Position numbers and translations under genes: made by a program. The notes under the pieces were generated by a model that was not told the DNA's origin, ran no database searches, and saw only the letters and a program-made list of their open reading frames with translations. Shown here in pieces: positions 16,463 to 25,772 of a DNA stretch of 64,000 nucleotides; positions within the stretch are counted from its first letter, which is position 1; the number at the start of each line of letters is the position of its first letter. Location: assembly GCA_910584165.1 (NCBI GenBank), contig CAJTZU010000002.1, positions 1-64,000 on the forward strand, given 5' to 3'. This DNA comes from an uncultured Bacilli bacterium (GTDB lineage: Bacteria; Bacillota_I; Bacilli_A; RF39; UBA660).

Positions 16463-17243
16463 CAATTATGATAACTATTACAATAATGCTAACAATTAAT
16501 ATTTTTAATAGTCCATTATGTTTTTTTATATCTTCTCCTAAACTTTTTAAATCTTCAAAATCACTATCTGTAAAGCCTAAACTAGAAGTATAGAAAGATT
16601 TATCAATATTTTCTAATTCAGATGAAACATTTTCTTCTTTCGCATTTTCTTCTAATTCCTTCTGTTCTTCACGTGCTTCTTCAATTAATTTCTTAATAGA
16701 AGCAGATTCTTCTAAATTATTATCTGATTTTAAATTATCTAATAAACCTAAATCATCATCTAATGTTGCTTTCTTACTAGTACGTGTCTTGCTTCCAACA
16801 TTAGTGTGCAAGGTAACTGTACTAACTAATTCTTTCTTAACGTCATCATCCTCTGATGATTTTAAATTTAATCTTTTAATAACATCATAATTCACGTTTT
16901 TTAAAGTACGATACTTTTCGTCTGGCTCTACTCTGGTCTCTTTTGCTTTACTTAATACATCTCGAATATCATAAGTTCTATCCTCTGTATCTTCTATCAA
17001 TTCTCGGCTTTCTTCTACTTCTTCTTTTGGAACAATTTCTTGATATTGCTTATTTTTTTGATACCCTTCTCTATTTTGAATCATCCTTTTTACTTTTGTA
17101 ATATCTATTTCATTTGTTTTATCAATAGCAATAACGCCCTCAATATTAGAATAATTATCTAGGTTTTCAATACTCTTATAAAGATTCTTATTTCTAGAAC
17201 TTCTTCCCTCACTATTATGATAGCGTTCCATTCTACTTGCCAT
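16428..17243 (-). CDS. Hypothetical tail-anchored acidic protein
   Basis: This is a 271-residue protein that I cannot assign to a named family. The first ~245 residues are highly charged and low in hydrophobics. They include an N-terminal basic stretch (RMERYHNSEGRSSRNKNLY), predicted coils (KKLIEEAREEQKELEE) and no catalytic motif. The last ~25 residues (LLKILIVSIIVIVIIIVIFL) form one membrane helix with a Gln-Leu-Leu-Asn-Lys end, giving a tail-anchored topology with the bulk in the cytoplasm. Such proteins often organise division or envelope machinery, but nothing here proves it. It is transcribed alone. Confidence 0.65.
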   Translation of the reverse strand: MASRMERYHNSEGRSSRNKNLYKSIENLDNYSNIEGVIAIDKTNEIDITKVKRMIQNREGYQKNKQYQEIVPKEEVEESRELIEDTEDRTYDIRDVLSKAKETRVEPDEKYRTLKNVNYDVIKRLNLKSSEDDDVKKELVSTVTLHTNVGSKTRTSKKATLDDDLGLLDNLKSDNNLEESASIKKLIEEAREEQKELEENAKEENVSSELENIDKSFYTSSLGFTDSDFEDLKSLGEDIKKHNGLLKILIVSIIVIVIIIVIFLCFQLLNK

Positions 17244-17345
17244 AGTATCACCTAGTATTCATTATATCATAAAAAGCACTTTTTTAAATAATTTGGTTGC
17301 ATTTTTCGAAACTTTTCTTTATAATTTTTAAAGGAGGTATAATTT

Positions 17346-17561
17346 ATGAAAGTAAAAGTAAATCCAGATGTTTGTATCGGATGTGGTGCTTGTCAATCTA
17401 TCGCTCCTGAAGTATTTGAAATCAATGATGACGGTATTGCTCAAGAACTTATGGAAGATGTAAAAGAAGAATTAGTAGAAGAAGCATCAGATGCAAAAGA
17501 AGGATGCCCAGTAAATGCCATTTATGAGCCAGATGAAGAAGTAGATGAAATGGCTGCTTAA
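17346..17561 (+). CDS. fer: Single [4Fe-4S] ferredoxin
   Basis: This 71-residue protein has CIGCGAC near residues 11-17 and a distant GCPVNAI with the fourth cysteine at ~54. That is the pattern of single-cluster bacterial ferredoxins of the Bacillus Fer type. The C-terminus is strongly acidic (EPDEEVDEM), typical of electron carriers docking to basic surfaces. It has an AAAGGAGGT ribosome-binding site, implying strong translation, and its own hairpin terminator. Confidence 0.95.
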   Translation: MKVKVNPDVCIGCGACQSIAPEVFEINDDGIAQELMEDVKEELVEEASDAKEGCPVNAIYEPDEEVDEMAA

Positions 17562-17587
17562 CAATATCAAAAGATATTGTTTTTTTA
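17560..17587 (+). terminator. Ferredoxin gene terminator
   Basis: AACAATATC / GATATTGTT form a 9-bp stem with an AAAA loop followed by seven Ts, directly after the stop codon. Confidence 0.85.
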
Positions 17588-17603
17588 TTATTTTAACATA
17601 AAT

Positions 17604-17635
17604 AAAAAGAGTTGTTTAATACAACCCTTTTATTT
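17604..17635 (-). terminator. Terminator after rluB
   Basis: Minus strand AAGGGTTGT and ACAACTCTT pair (with a G-U) around a short AU loop, followed by Ts. It overlaps the rluB stop. Confidence 0.75.
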
Positions 17636-18349
17636 TTGAACCTCACTATAAAGAGTTTTTACCTCTTTTACACTTAATAACCTATATTCTCCTGATTTTA
17701 ACCCTGTTGTTGTTAAAAAACTAAATCTTTCCCTTTTTAATTTTAAAACTTCATAGCCAACTGCTTCAAACATCTTTTTTACTTGGTGATTTCTTCCCTC
17801 ATAAATAGTAAGTTGAATTAAAGTAGTGTTTGCCTTTTTATCCTTTTTTTTCACTTTTGCCTTTGCTTTACTTGTTCTTTTACCATCAATAATAATGCCC
17901 TTACAAAGCTTTTCAATATCTTGTTTCATGACAAGACCTTTTACTTTCGCAATGTATGTTTTTTCCACATGATTGCTTGGATGAATCAATAAATTTGTCA
18001 ATTCGCCATCATTGGTAAGCAGCAAAACTCCTGTTGTATCATAATCCAATCTTCCTACAGGATATACTCTTTTATCATCAGGAATTAAGTCTAAAACTGT
18101 TTTTCTCCCCTTTTCATCTTTTGCACTAGTAATTACTCCACGTGGTTTATTTAAAAGATAATAAATCTTTTCTTCTTTTTGATTTAACGTTTTTCCATTT
18201 ACTACAATAGTATCAGTATAGTTTACCTTTGTTCCTAATTCTGTTACTAGTTCTCCATTTACTTTTACTTTTCCCATAGAAATTAATTCTTCTGCTTTTC
18301 TTCTAGAACAATATCCTGATTGGGCAATCACTTTTTGTAATCTTTCCAT
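17630..18349 (-). CDS. rluB: 23S rRNA pseudouridine synthase, RluB/RsuA family
   Basis: The 239-residue protein has an N-terminal S4 RNA-binding domain (RLQKVIAQSGYCSRRKAEELI) and a catalytic domain with LNKPRGVITS and GRLDYDTTGVLLLTNDG. Asp in GRLD is the catalytic residue. RluB of Gram-positives modifies U in 23S rRNA helix 89-90 near the peptidyl-transferase centre. In Bacillus subtilis the gene follows dacB-spmA-spmB, and here the same order is kept with one lipoprotein gene inserted, a synteny that strengthens both calls. Confidence 0.93.
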   Translation of the reverse strand: MERLQKVIAQSGYCSRRKAEELISMGKVKVNGELVTELGTKVNYTDTIVVNGKTLNQKEEKIYYLLNKPRGVITSAKDEKGRKTVLDLIPDDKRVYPVGRLDYDTTGVLLLTNDGELTNLLIHPSNHVEKTYIAKVKGLVMKQDIEKLCKGIIIDGKRTSKAKAKVKKKDKKANTTLIQLTIYEGRNHQVKKMFEAVGYEVLKLKRERFSFLTTTGLKSGEYRLLSVKEVKTLYSEVQK

Positions 18350-18364
18350 AATTCACCTACTCTA

Positions 18365-18395
18365 AAAAAAGGATACTACTTACAAGTATATCCTT
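18365..18395 (-). terminator. Terminator overlapping the lipoprotein stop
   Basis: Minus strand AAGGATA and TATCCTT pair, extended by ACT/AGT across a small bulge, followed by seven Ts. It separates the dacB-spmAB-lipoprotein unit from rluB. Confidence 0.7.
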
Positions 18396-18801
18396 CTTCT
18401 GTCATCACTTGTTTTAATTCTTCCTTCTTCATATTCATACTATAAAGTTCTTTATTTTCTTCGCTCAAAGCTGCCGCTAAAATATCAACCGTAAGAGTTA
18501 CTTTATTCCCTTTTGTAGAAACAACTGCTTCGATTCCATCTACTTTATTATAGTTTTCAGCAGAACTTCTAGCTGCATTTTCCCTTTCTGCTATAATCGT
18601 ATCATTATTATAATCGCCTAATAAAGTCGCTGTAGATTTCATAGTGGCCTTTTTCACTTTACCTTGATTATAAATAAAAGTATATTTTACTTCAATTTTA
18701 TAATTTTCATCTTCATCTTGTGCACTACACACTAATCTATTTTCCCCACAACCTGTTAATAAAAATAAACTAAGAAGCACTAATAATATATTTTTTTTCA
18801 T
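18376..18801 (-). CDS. Small hypothetical lipoprotein
   Basis: From the ATG at 18801 (ribosome-binding site AGGAGGTTCCT) the protein has 141 residues. The signal peptide MKKNILLVLLSLFLLTGC ends in a perfect lipobox. The mature part begins with a short ENRLVCSAQDEDENYKIEVKYT-like strand region, whose start is ENRLVCSAQ, and continues as an alternating strand/helix domain with two more cysteines. It resembles the widespread small DUF1307-like lipoproteins, though I cannot confirm membership. It follows spmB closely and probably shares its transcript. Confidence 0.7.
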   Translation of the reverse strand: MKKNILLVLLSLFLLTGCGENRLVCSAQDEDENYKIEVKYTFIYNQGKVKKATMKSTATLLGDYNNDTIIAERENAARSSAENYNKVDGIEAVVSTKGNKVTLTVDILAAALSEENKELYSMNMKKEELKQVMTEEGYTCK

Positions 18802-18842
18802 AGGAACCTCCTGTGTCATTATAACAAATATCCCCTCAAAAT

Positions 18843-19346
18843 TCAACTAAAGAGAAAATGGCAAACAAGAATACTTGCAGTAATTCCTACCACATCGGCT
18901 AGTAAACTAGCCTTTAAGGCATATCTTGTATTTTTAATACCAATACTCCCATAATAAAGCGCAATAACATATAAAGTTGTATCTGTACAACCTTGGATTG
19001 TAGAGCCTAATAAACTATAAAAATGGTCTACTCCATATTTTGTATAAATAGTATTTAAAAGCGCTAAAGTTGCATTGCCACTAATAGGTCGCATAAAGGC
19101 TAATGATATAACCTCAATAGGTATTTTTAAAAATGGCAATACTAACTCTATTAGAAATTCTAAAATACCACTATCTATTAAGAGATTAACACTTACAATC
19201 ATAGCAAGCAAGTTTGGAAATATCGTATAAGCCATTTTAAAACTTTCTTTGCTACCTTCTAAAAATACATCATATAAATCTACTTTTTTAATAATTCCAT
19301 ATATTACAATTCCTAATACCATTAAAGGCAAGATATAATTACTCAT
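18843..19346 (-). CDS. spmB: Spore maturation protein B
   Basis: From the ATG at 19346 (AGGAGG site inside the end of spmA) the protein has 167 residues. It is a multi-pass membrane protein with SpmB hallmarks: GSKESFKMAYTIFPNLLAMIV, FMRPISGNATLALLN and GSTIQGCTDTTLYVIALYYG. SpmA and SpmB work with DacB in spore core dehydration and cortex maturation and contain nucleoside-transporter-like gate repeats. The start overlaps the spmA stop (ATGAGTAA), indicating coupling. Confidence 0.94.
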   Translation of the reverse strand: MSNYILPLMVLGIVIYGIIKKVDLYDVFLEGSKESFKMAYTIFPNLLAMIVSVNLLIDSGILEFLIELVLPFLKIPIEVISLAFMRPISGNATLALLNTIYTKYGVDHFYSLLGSTIQGCTDTTLYVIALYYGSIGIKNTRYALKASLLADVVGITASILVCHFLFS

Positions 19347-19920
19347 GATACCTCCTTGCAAATAAATAATCAAAAATTAAACCTGCTATCGTAGCAAGAG
19401 AAGTAGCTATTAAAGTTGACATAACTGTCATAGTAGGGCTCGCACTTCCATATAAAATACGTAAAGCAATAATAGTTGTTGGAACAATCGTAACACCACT
19501 AGTATTTATAGTTGTGAAAGTTATCATACTCCGACTTGCCTTTTTTTTGTCTTTATTTAATTCCTGTAAACTACTCATCGCTTTTAATCCAAAGGGCGTT
19601 GCAGCATTTCCTAAACCAAACAAATTGGCAATGATATTACTGGCGATATAACTTAAAGAAATATGATTTTTAGGAATTTCAGGAAATAAAGGCCCCAATA
19701 TTTTAGTAAGAGATTTTGACAAACGGTCTAATAAACCACTTGCTGTTGCGATATTAGCAATTCCTAACCATAAAGCAATAACTGGAAAGATTTGTAATAA
19801 TAATTCTAAACTAGAAGTAGTACTAGTTAAAATAGTCTCATTTATTTTTAATGTATTTCCTGAGAAAAGACTAAACACAATTCCTATTATAATAAAATAA
19901 CCCCAAATTTTATTTACCAT
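19339..19920 (-). CDS. spmA: Spore maturation protein A
   Basis: This 193-residue membrane protein starts at the ATG at 19920, which overlaps the dacB stop as ATGGTAA. Family motifs NLFGLGNAATPFGLKAMSSLQELN and TINTSGVTIVPTTIIALR are clear (the first begins NLFGLGNAATPFGLKAM). SpmA is needed with SpmB for full spore dehydration and heat resistance. Order dacB-spmA-spmB is as in Bacillus and many Clostridia. Confidence 0.94.
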   Translation of the reverse strand: MVNKIWGYFIIIGIVFSLFSGNTLKINETILTSTTSSLELLLQIFPVIALWLGIANIATASGLLDRLSKSLTKILGPLFPEIPKNHISLSYIASNIIANLFGLGNAATPFGLKAMSSLQELNKDKKKASRSMITFTTINTSGVTIVPTTIIALRILYGSASPTMTVMSTLIATSLATIAGLIFDYLFARRYHE

Positions 19921-20966
19921 AAACTTTTCAACCATTCCATAAAATTCTTATGATATTCTTCTATTCTTCTAGATTGAATAACTTCTTTATAAATCTCTTC
20001 ATTGTCTAAATAAACTTTTGCATAACCTACTTCCCCCTCTTTTGGTGTATCTGATAGTTCGAACTTAATCATTATATTTTCTCCCTCTTTAATTGGATAG
20101 GAATAATTGTTAGAAAGAGATAAATAATAATTTCCATAATATAATTTATCATAGATAGATAATTTTCCTTTTTGCAAAATAGGAACACTTTGATAATTGG
20201 AAAAGCCATATTCAAATAAATTTTTGTGATCTAAAAAATCATTTCCATCATTTAAAGTAACAGTTACCAAATTCAAATTATCTTTACTAGCAGTAGATAC
20301 TAACGTTCTTTTAGCCTTTCTAGTAAAACCTGTTTTTCCTCCTGTCATATATTCATATTGAAATAATAATTTATGCTTATTGACCCAATAATAAGAATTT
20401 TTATTTGTTTTTACTTTATGAAACTTTGTACCTACTATTGTTTTATATTCATCTAAACTCATCGCATAACTAGTTAATATAGCCATATCATATGCGCTAG
20501 AATAATTTCCTTCTTCTTCATCTAATCCATTAGGATTATGAAAGGTTGTTTCCAACATTCCTATTTCTTTTGCTTTTTCGTTCATTTTATCTACAAACTT
20601 ATCCTTCCACAAATATTCTGCAATTGCATAAGAAGCATCATTTCCACTTCTAAGCATTAATCCATATACTAAATCTCTAAGAGTTATTTCTTCTCCTACC
20701 TGAATATAAATAGCAGAGCCGTAGCTCTTTTTAATCTCTTCCCCTACTACTACTATATCATCTAATTTACCAGATTCTACTGCCAATACAGCTGTCATAA
20801 TTTTAGAAATACTTGCTACACTTCTAACTTCATGGATATTTTTTGCATATAAAATACGATTAGAATCTATATCCATTAAAATTGCACTTTGAGCGCTCGT
20901 TTCCACTGCTAATACTGTATTAGGTAATAACCATAATAAAAAAAGAAATACAGCTAATTTTTTCAT
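19914..20966 (-). CDS. dacB: Sporulation D-alanyl-D-alanine carboxypeptidase (DacB/DacF type)
   Basis: This 350-residue secreted penicillin-binding protein has all three S11 motifs: SISK (after SVA, with the nucleophile Ser), SGN in MLRSGNDASYA and KTG in TGGKTGFT. A signal peptide opens the protein. The C-terminal ~100 residues form the usual beta domain, ending in a short amphipathic helix. DacB trims stem peptides in the spore cortex. It lies just downstream of a terminator, so the operon starts here. CATATAGT 21 bp before the ATG resembles a sigma-E -10, without a convincing -35. Confidence 0.9.
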   Translation of the reverse strand: MKKLAVFLFLLWLLPNTVLAVETSAQSAILMDIDSNRILYAKNIHEVRSVASISKIMTAVLAVESGKLDDIVVVGEEIKKSYGSAIYIQVGEEITLRDLVYGLMLRSGNDASYAIAEYLWKDKFVDKMNEKAKEIGMLETTFHNPNGLDEEEGNYSSAYDMAILTSYAMSLDEYKTIVGTKFHKVKTNKNSYYWVNKHKLLFQYEYMTGGKTGFTRKAKRTLVSTASKDNLNLVTVTLNDGNDFLDHKNLFEYGFSNYQSVPILQKGKLSIYDKLYYGNYYLSLSNNYSYPIKEGENIMIKFELSDTPKEGEVGYAKVYLDNEEIYKEVIQSRRIEEYHKNFMEWLKSLW

Positions 20967-20990
20967 AAAATCACCTATTTTACTATATGA

Positions 20991-21018
20991 AAAAAAGGAC
21001 TAGTTTAGTCCTTTTATC
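20991..21018 (-). terminator. Terminator of the 1290-residue orphan gene
   Basis: Minus strand AAAAGGACTA / TAGTCCTTTT hairpin with a 3-nt loop and a following T run. It overlaps the stop codon at 21018 and lies just before dacB. Confidence 0.85.
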
Positions 21019-24000
21019 TACATTTGATAAGCTTCTACTTCCTCTTTTTTAGGTATATGCCCTACTATCATGGCACGAGCTACCTCTATTTCTTTTAAAG
21101 CTCGTTTATCAAGAGCAATAATTTCTTCATGGATATTTCCCAAACAATCAACATAAATATACCAATCTTGATTAGCAATTCCGTAAGAAATACTGTTTTC
21201 AAATGGCATGGGTTCTACATATTGATAATCTTCTCCAGACAATACTGAATTAACAGAGTGAACACGATTAATCATACTCGCTAAATATTCTATATTACTA
21301 CCCATATATGCTTTTTCACGGGCTGGTAAGTAAGTAGGGACATTAGACTTATCAAAATTAACAGGTGCAAAGGAAGTTTCTGTTGAAGCAAGTATGATTC
21401 CACTACTCTGAATATCGGAATAAAACCTTTTTAATCCCTTTTTATTATCTGTAATTCCTAAATAAACATCTTTCATATCAGCAGTAGCATAGGCTTTTGC
21501 AACTACAACGTTTTCTATTGGACAAGTACTGCCTTTACTCTTTTCTATTAACATTTCAGCTACTCTTTTACAAGCTTCAACAACATCTAAATCAGAATAT
21601 AAAGATTTATTACAGCTATTTCTTAACTCATTTAAAAAAACCGTATTGCCATTTCGAAAGCCAGATACTCTAGAAATATATTCTCCTGTTTGTGGATCCT
21701 CAAATCGAATGTGAAAACCATTTACATCTTCTAAACAAAAGTTAAACAGAGTATCTCCTACACCACCAATTCGCATACAAGCACCAGTTCTTTCTCCATG
21801 CGTAATATTAGAAGGATGAGTAAAGTTTCCAACTGTAGCTTGTAACTTTTTTGAAAAATCACTACAACTCACCTGCTCAGAAAAAGTAGGAATAGTTACT
21901 TTCATACGTCTAAAATTCTGAATAGTCCAATTTAAGGCTTCTTCTAATCTTTCATTTCCAGTAGTTTTCTTTATAGCTTGGTTAGGACCAGGATTAGCTT
22001 TAACTAGTTTTGCATCTTCTATTCCTAAAAACTGGCTATAGACATTAGATACACTAGAAAGTACATCTGCATTTAGCAAAATATTAACGGCATTTAACTG
22101 GATATTTGTAGTATCTTTTCCTTGACTCTCTAGTCGCTTTTTTTCTGTTTCATAAACTTGATGATAATAAGAAATGAATCCTGATAAATTACCTAAATCA
22201 CTAGAAATTTGAATACTCTCTGATTCCAATAAATTTTGAAAACAGGAAGGCATTCTGTGCAACTTATATTTCTCCATCGTATTTTTTAAAGATTGATAAA
22301 TTTGTGTACAATCATCTTCTAGTATTTTTTTCTCAATTACATCGATTCTTAAAGTGGATAATATTTGGTAAATATCCAAAGTACATTCTGGCACATGATA
22401 AATTCTTTTAATCATCCCTGCCTCATCTAACTTTTGTGTATAAAAATGAATATAATCATCTGATACTTCACCCATTATCTTTTTTATTGCAGGGATAGCA
22501 AAACGAATATTTTTCTTCACTACTTCTATATCATTTCTATAAATGTGATCCTGTTTAGCATAATAGGCCAATACATCGATAGCAAGAGAATTTTCCATAC
22601 CTTTTTTTTCTAATTCTTGAATCACTAATTCTAACATAGAATACATTCTCTTAGTGCCATTTTCTTTTCTTAATATTCTAACATCCTTATGTATAATATA
22701 AGGCATTAATTTTTTTTCTAAATCTTTAGAATCTAAAGTATACGGTAAATTTAAATCTTTTTCCATTTCATAATGATTATGATACTCTTCTCTTTTTTGA
22801 GAAATATAATAATTTGTTATAATATGAAGAAAATTTATTGCCTCTTCTTTTTCCTCTGGAATCGTGCTTTGTATTTTTAAAACCAAAGTTCTCATAAAAG
22901 AGATAGGGGAAGATTTGCATTCCCCTAAAGCATTTGGGGCTTCTTTTGCCATATAGGCAAAAAATTTATCATCCATCATAGCAACTAATTCTTCTATATC
23001 CTTTAAATACGCCTTGTCATTATCCTCAATAGAATGTCTAATATGCGTGAAAATATTAATGATATCTGGGTTTTCTCTACTAAAAGCATACTGCTTTAAA
23101 GAATCATACATTGCTTCTATATTAATCACGTTATAATCTGTTTTTGGAAACAAAGCAATTAATTTATCTAATTTATCTGGAGATAATTGTGTCATCCTTA
23201 TAATATTAGAATTATCAAAATAACGAATAACACTAGGTCCAAAAGTAAATTCTATTTTATCAAGATTTGTAATATTTAAATGATATTTTTGTGCATAATA
23301 TTCTTTGATATCCTGATATAATTCTGATGTATAACATCTACTCAACTCTTCATGGTGATTAATATAATCAATTACTTTTTCTAACATAATAAAGTTTGAT
23401 TGCTTATAAAATTGAAATAAAATAGGGTTATCAAAAACAAAGGCAGTTGCATAATTAAAAAATCTTTCTTGTAGTTCTAAGTTCTCGCTTAATAATTCTA
23501 CTAATTTCTGAGATTCTTCTGAAGAAAGAGGAAATGATTTTTTCCTACAATCTAATCTATCTATTTTTCTTAAATTTTTAATAATAGTCTCAATATTACC
23601 ACATAAAATAAGTTTTTTAAAAGTAGCTACATCTAGCTCTACTAAATCTACAACAGTATTATATTGATACATTTCTTCTTCATATATCTGATTCAAATGA
23701 GGATATTGTAGTGCATAGGGAAGAATCTCTATTGGGAAAACATTATTTCTAATTCCTTCCCGCCAAAATTCTGGATACCTCTCACAGATTGATACAACTC
23801 TATCAGAATTTAAAGAATTCTTTTTCATCGTTTTCATGGCATCCATAATTTCAAAAATATATTGTTCTACAATAGGGCTTCGAAATAAATTTCTAAAATC
23901 ACCATTTCTTAAAAAAGTTTCTACTATCTCAGGACAAGAATATAAAAAATAATGACCTTCTAGCATTTTTTCGATACCTTCAAAGGCATAAGCATTTTCC

Positions 24001-24890
24001 TGATATCTATTTTCAAGAGATTGGGCAAGAAGAGAAATATTTTCTCTAATAGATTCCTCAGAAACTGTTTTTAAATACCACTCTGGATATACTAAAATCA
24101 TTTTCTTTTCAAATTCTAATTTTTCTTCAGGAGATAATAACTCATAAAATTGTTCAACAGCATCTTTCCGGCTATAAAAGTCCCTTCCTAATGAAAAAGG
24201 ATTAATCGATTTTGACATATCAGTAGTAGAGTCAAACATTTTTCTCCTTAAAATTGGAAATATATGCTCAATATCTCTTAAAAATATTTCTAATAATACA
24301 TAGACATTTAAATCTTCATAATTTTCTTGTACTTCTTCCAATATTTCTTTAGGAATATCTAAACCTAAGTTCTTAAAAGAATAAGGATAATTTTGTAATA
24401 CCTTTTTTAAAGTATCATTATCTAAACGAGGGCTATGAACATATCCTCTTTTTAAATTAGAAAAAAGAGAATATCTTTCTGTTTCTATTAAAGCAGTTGC
24501 AACAAGATTGCCAAAATTAGTAGAAAATGTATAATTTGGCTCTTTTAATTTTTCAAGTAAATATTGATAAATGATATCTTTATCTACATATTCCGTCAGT
24601 TCTTCTACTTCATCTAATTTTCCACTATCTATCTTTGATAAGCAGCAATAATTAAAGATATCCTCATTTAAAAATTCTACGTCTTCCTCTTTTGTATTAT
24701 TATAAAAAAAATCACTAATGGATGGTGTCCAGATTTCTCTTCCAGAAGATAATATCTGAAAAACTTCTTTTCTAAGCTCAAAATCTGTAGTAAATAAAAA
24801 TTCATCTTCTCTAGTAAATTTTTCAGTTCCCCTACGCACTTTATCAAGTAATTGTCTTTTTTTATCATCCAAATTCATTAAAAATTTCAT
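21018..24890 (-). CDS. Giant hypothetical helical protein, 1290 residues
   Basis: I do not recognise a family. Residues ~1-980 are soluble, charged and almost entirely helical by composition, with many short repeats of Leu/Glu/Tyr-rich helices, as in solenoids. Residues ~985-1290 look like a compact conserved domain: SNITHGERTGACMRIGG, then GFHIRFEDPQTGEYISRVSG, FRNGNTVFLNELRNSC and several conserved-looking Cys. The order 'G-x-CMR-GG, strand, G-EY-RVSG' loosely recalls PcfJ-type plasmid/phage proteins, a weak parallel. It follows a small cold-shock-like gene by 15 bp, so the two likely form an operon. There is no signal peptide or membrane helix. Confidence 0.65.
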   Translation of the reverse strand: MKFLMNLDDKKRQLLDKVRRGTEKFTREDEFLFTTDFELRKEVFQILSSGREIWTPSISDFFYNNTKEEDVEFLNEDIFNYCCLSKIDSGKLDEVEELTEYVDKDIIYQYLLEKLKEPNYTFSTNFGNLVATALIETERYSLFSNLKRGYVHSPRLDNDTLKKVLQNYPYSFKNLGLDIPKEILEEVQENYEDLNVYVLLEIFLRDIEHIFPILRRKMFDSTTDMSKSINPFSLGRDFYSRKDAVEQFYELLSPEEKLEFEKKMILVYPEWYLKTVSEESIRENISLLAQSLENRYQENAYAFEGIEKMLEGHYFLYSCPEIVETFLRNGDFRNLFRSPIVEQYIFEIMDAMKTMKKNSLNSDRVVSICERYPEFWREGIRNNVFPIEILPYALQYPHLNQIYEEEMYQYNTVVDLVELDVATFKKLILCGNIETIIKNLRKIDRLDCRKKSFPLSSEESQKLVELLSENLELQERFFNYATAFVFDNPILFQFYKQSNFIMLEKVIDYINHHEELSRCYTSELYQDIKEYYAQKYHLNITNLDKIEFTFGPSVIRYFDNSNIIRMTQLSPDKLDKLIALFPKTDYNVINIEAMYDSLKQYAFSRENPDIINIFTHIRHSIEDNDKAYLKDIEELVAMMDDKFFAYMAKEAPNALGECKSSPISFMRTLVLKIQSTIPEEKEEAINFLHIITNYYISQKREEYHNHYEMEKDLNLPYTLDSKDLEKKLMPYIIHKDVRILRKENGTKRMYSMLELVIQELEKKGMENSLAIDVLAYYAKQDHIYRNDIEVVKKNIRFAIPAIKKIMGEVSDDYIHFYTQKLDEAGMIKRIYHVPECTLDIYQILSTLRIDVIEKKILEDDCTQIYQSLKNTMEKYKLHRMPSCFQNLLESESIQISSDLGNLSGFISYYHQVYETEKKRLESQGKDTTNIQLNAVNILLNADVLSSVSNVYSQFLGIEDAKLVKANPGPNQAIKKTTGNERLEEALNWTIQNFRRMKVTIPTFSEQVSCSDFSKKLQATVGNFTHPSNITHGERTGACMRIGGVGDTLFNFCLEDVNGFHIRFEDPQTGEYISRVSGFRNGNTVFLNELRNSCNKSLYSDLDVVEACKRVAEMLIEKSKGSTCPIENVVVAKAYATADMKDVYLGITDNKKGLKRFYSDIQSSGIILASTETSFAPVNFDKSNVPTYLPAREKAYMGSNIEYLASMINRVHSVNSVLSGEDYQYVEPMPFENSISYGIANQDWYIYVDCLGNIHEEIIALDKRALKEIEVARAMIVGHIPKKEEVEAYQM

Positions 24891-24904
24891 AATTAAACCC
24901 TACT

Positions 24905-25141
24905 CTATCTATTCTCTATCATCTTTTGTTTTGGCTTTTCCATAACTTCTTCTAATGCTTTAATAAAATAAGCTCTATTTTGATTACAGATAGTTTCCCC
25001 ACGAAACGCCACTAAATCTCCAACCATTAATTCTTTTTGTGTACTAATATCTTCTTTTAAAAATAGATATTCTTCTTTTTCAGATACAATTCTTCCACAG
25101 TAGTCATCAAACATAACAATCTTTCCAATATCATAGTTCAT
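24905..25141 (-). CDS. Small OB-fold (cold-shock-like) protein
   Basis: This is a 78-residue protein. GKIVMFDDYCGRIVSEKEEY, then LFLKEDI, KELMVGDLVAFRGE and NRAYFIKALE follow the order of strands in a cold-shock domain (GxVxxFxxxxGxI, hFFHxxDI, GDxVxFE, AxxV). The RNP aromatic residues are mostly missing, so nucleic-acid binding may be altered. The last ~15 residues are a basic tail. It precedes the 1290-residue orphan by 15 bp and probably shares its transcript. Confidence 0.6.
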   Translation of the reverse strand: MNYDIGKIVMFDDYCGRIVSEKEEYLFLKEDISTQKELMVGDLVAFRGETICNQNRAYFIKALEEVMEKPKQKMIENR

Positions 25142-25201
25142 ATCATTCGCCCCATATCCTATTTTTATTATATCATTTTTTATATATAAAAAAAATACAC
25201 A

Positions 25202-25732
25202 TTAGTATATGTATATACCGTGTATTTTTTGTAAAGTAGATTCATTTAAATCATCTATTTGCCATTCTTTATCTTTTTTTGTCAAATAGAAAGTTACTGT
25301 ATATTTTACTTTGTCTTCTACTTTTTCCATCTCATTTAACTGATAATTATAATAAGCTTCATCTGTATAGTTACCTTCTTCATCTTTAATATCATCTGGT
25401 ACCTCTTTTGAAGAAAGAACTTTACTATAATCTTTTACTTCTACTTCTACTTCTACAGTTGCTTTATCTCCATTAATTTTTTCTTCTTTTATTTCATATT
25501 TCATATCTTTATAATGTTTTTTCATTAATTCTTTATAACGAGATTTTTGTTCTACTGTATATTCTACATCATGAAGTAGAGTATCTAAATCATTTAATAC
25601 AGATGAATCTAGTTTTTGATAGCCATCCATGTAAGCTTCTACTCTTTTAGTTGGTGTATTAGTCATATCTTTACCAATAGAGCATCCTACTAAAGAAAGC
25701 ATACATAGACAAGCTATAAACAACTTTTTCAT
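25202..25732 (-). CDS. Hypothetical lipoprotein (DUF4878/DUF5105-like)
   Basis: This 176-residue protein has signal peptide KKLFIACLCMLSLVGCS with a lipobox Cys. The mature part starts with TPTKRVEAYMDGYQKLD, a helix typical of NTF2-like lipoproteins of the DUF4878/DUF5105 kind. Strands DKATVEVEVEVKDYSKVL and KVKYTVTFYLTK follow, ending in KEWQIDDLNE. Such proteins are anchored to the outer membrane leaflet of Gram-positive cells, and their role is unknown. It has a plausible ribosome-binding site in the GGGGA stretch upstream of 25732. Confidence 0.7.
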   Translation of the reverse strand: MKKLFIACLCMLSLVGCSIGKDMTNTPTKRVEAYMDGYQKLDSSVLNDLDTLLHDVEYTVEQKSRYKELMKKHYKDMKYEIKEEKINGDKATVEVEVEVKDYSKVLSSKEVPDDIKDEEGNYTDEAYYNYQLNEMEKVEDKVKYTVTFYLTKKDKEWQIDDLNESTLQKIHGIYIY

Positions 25733-25772
25733 TTTTTCCCCTCCCCTAATAGTTTGGGCAAGAGTTTTAAAA

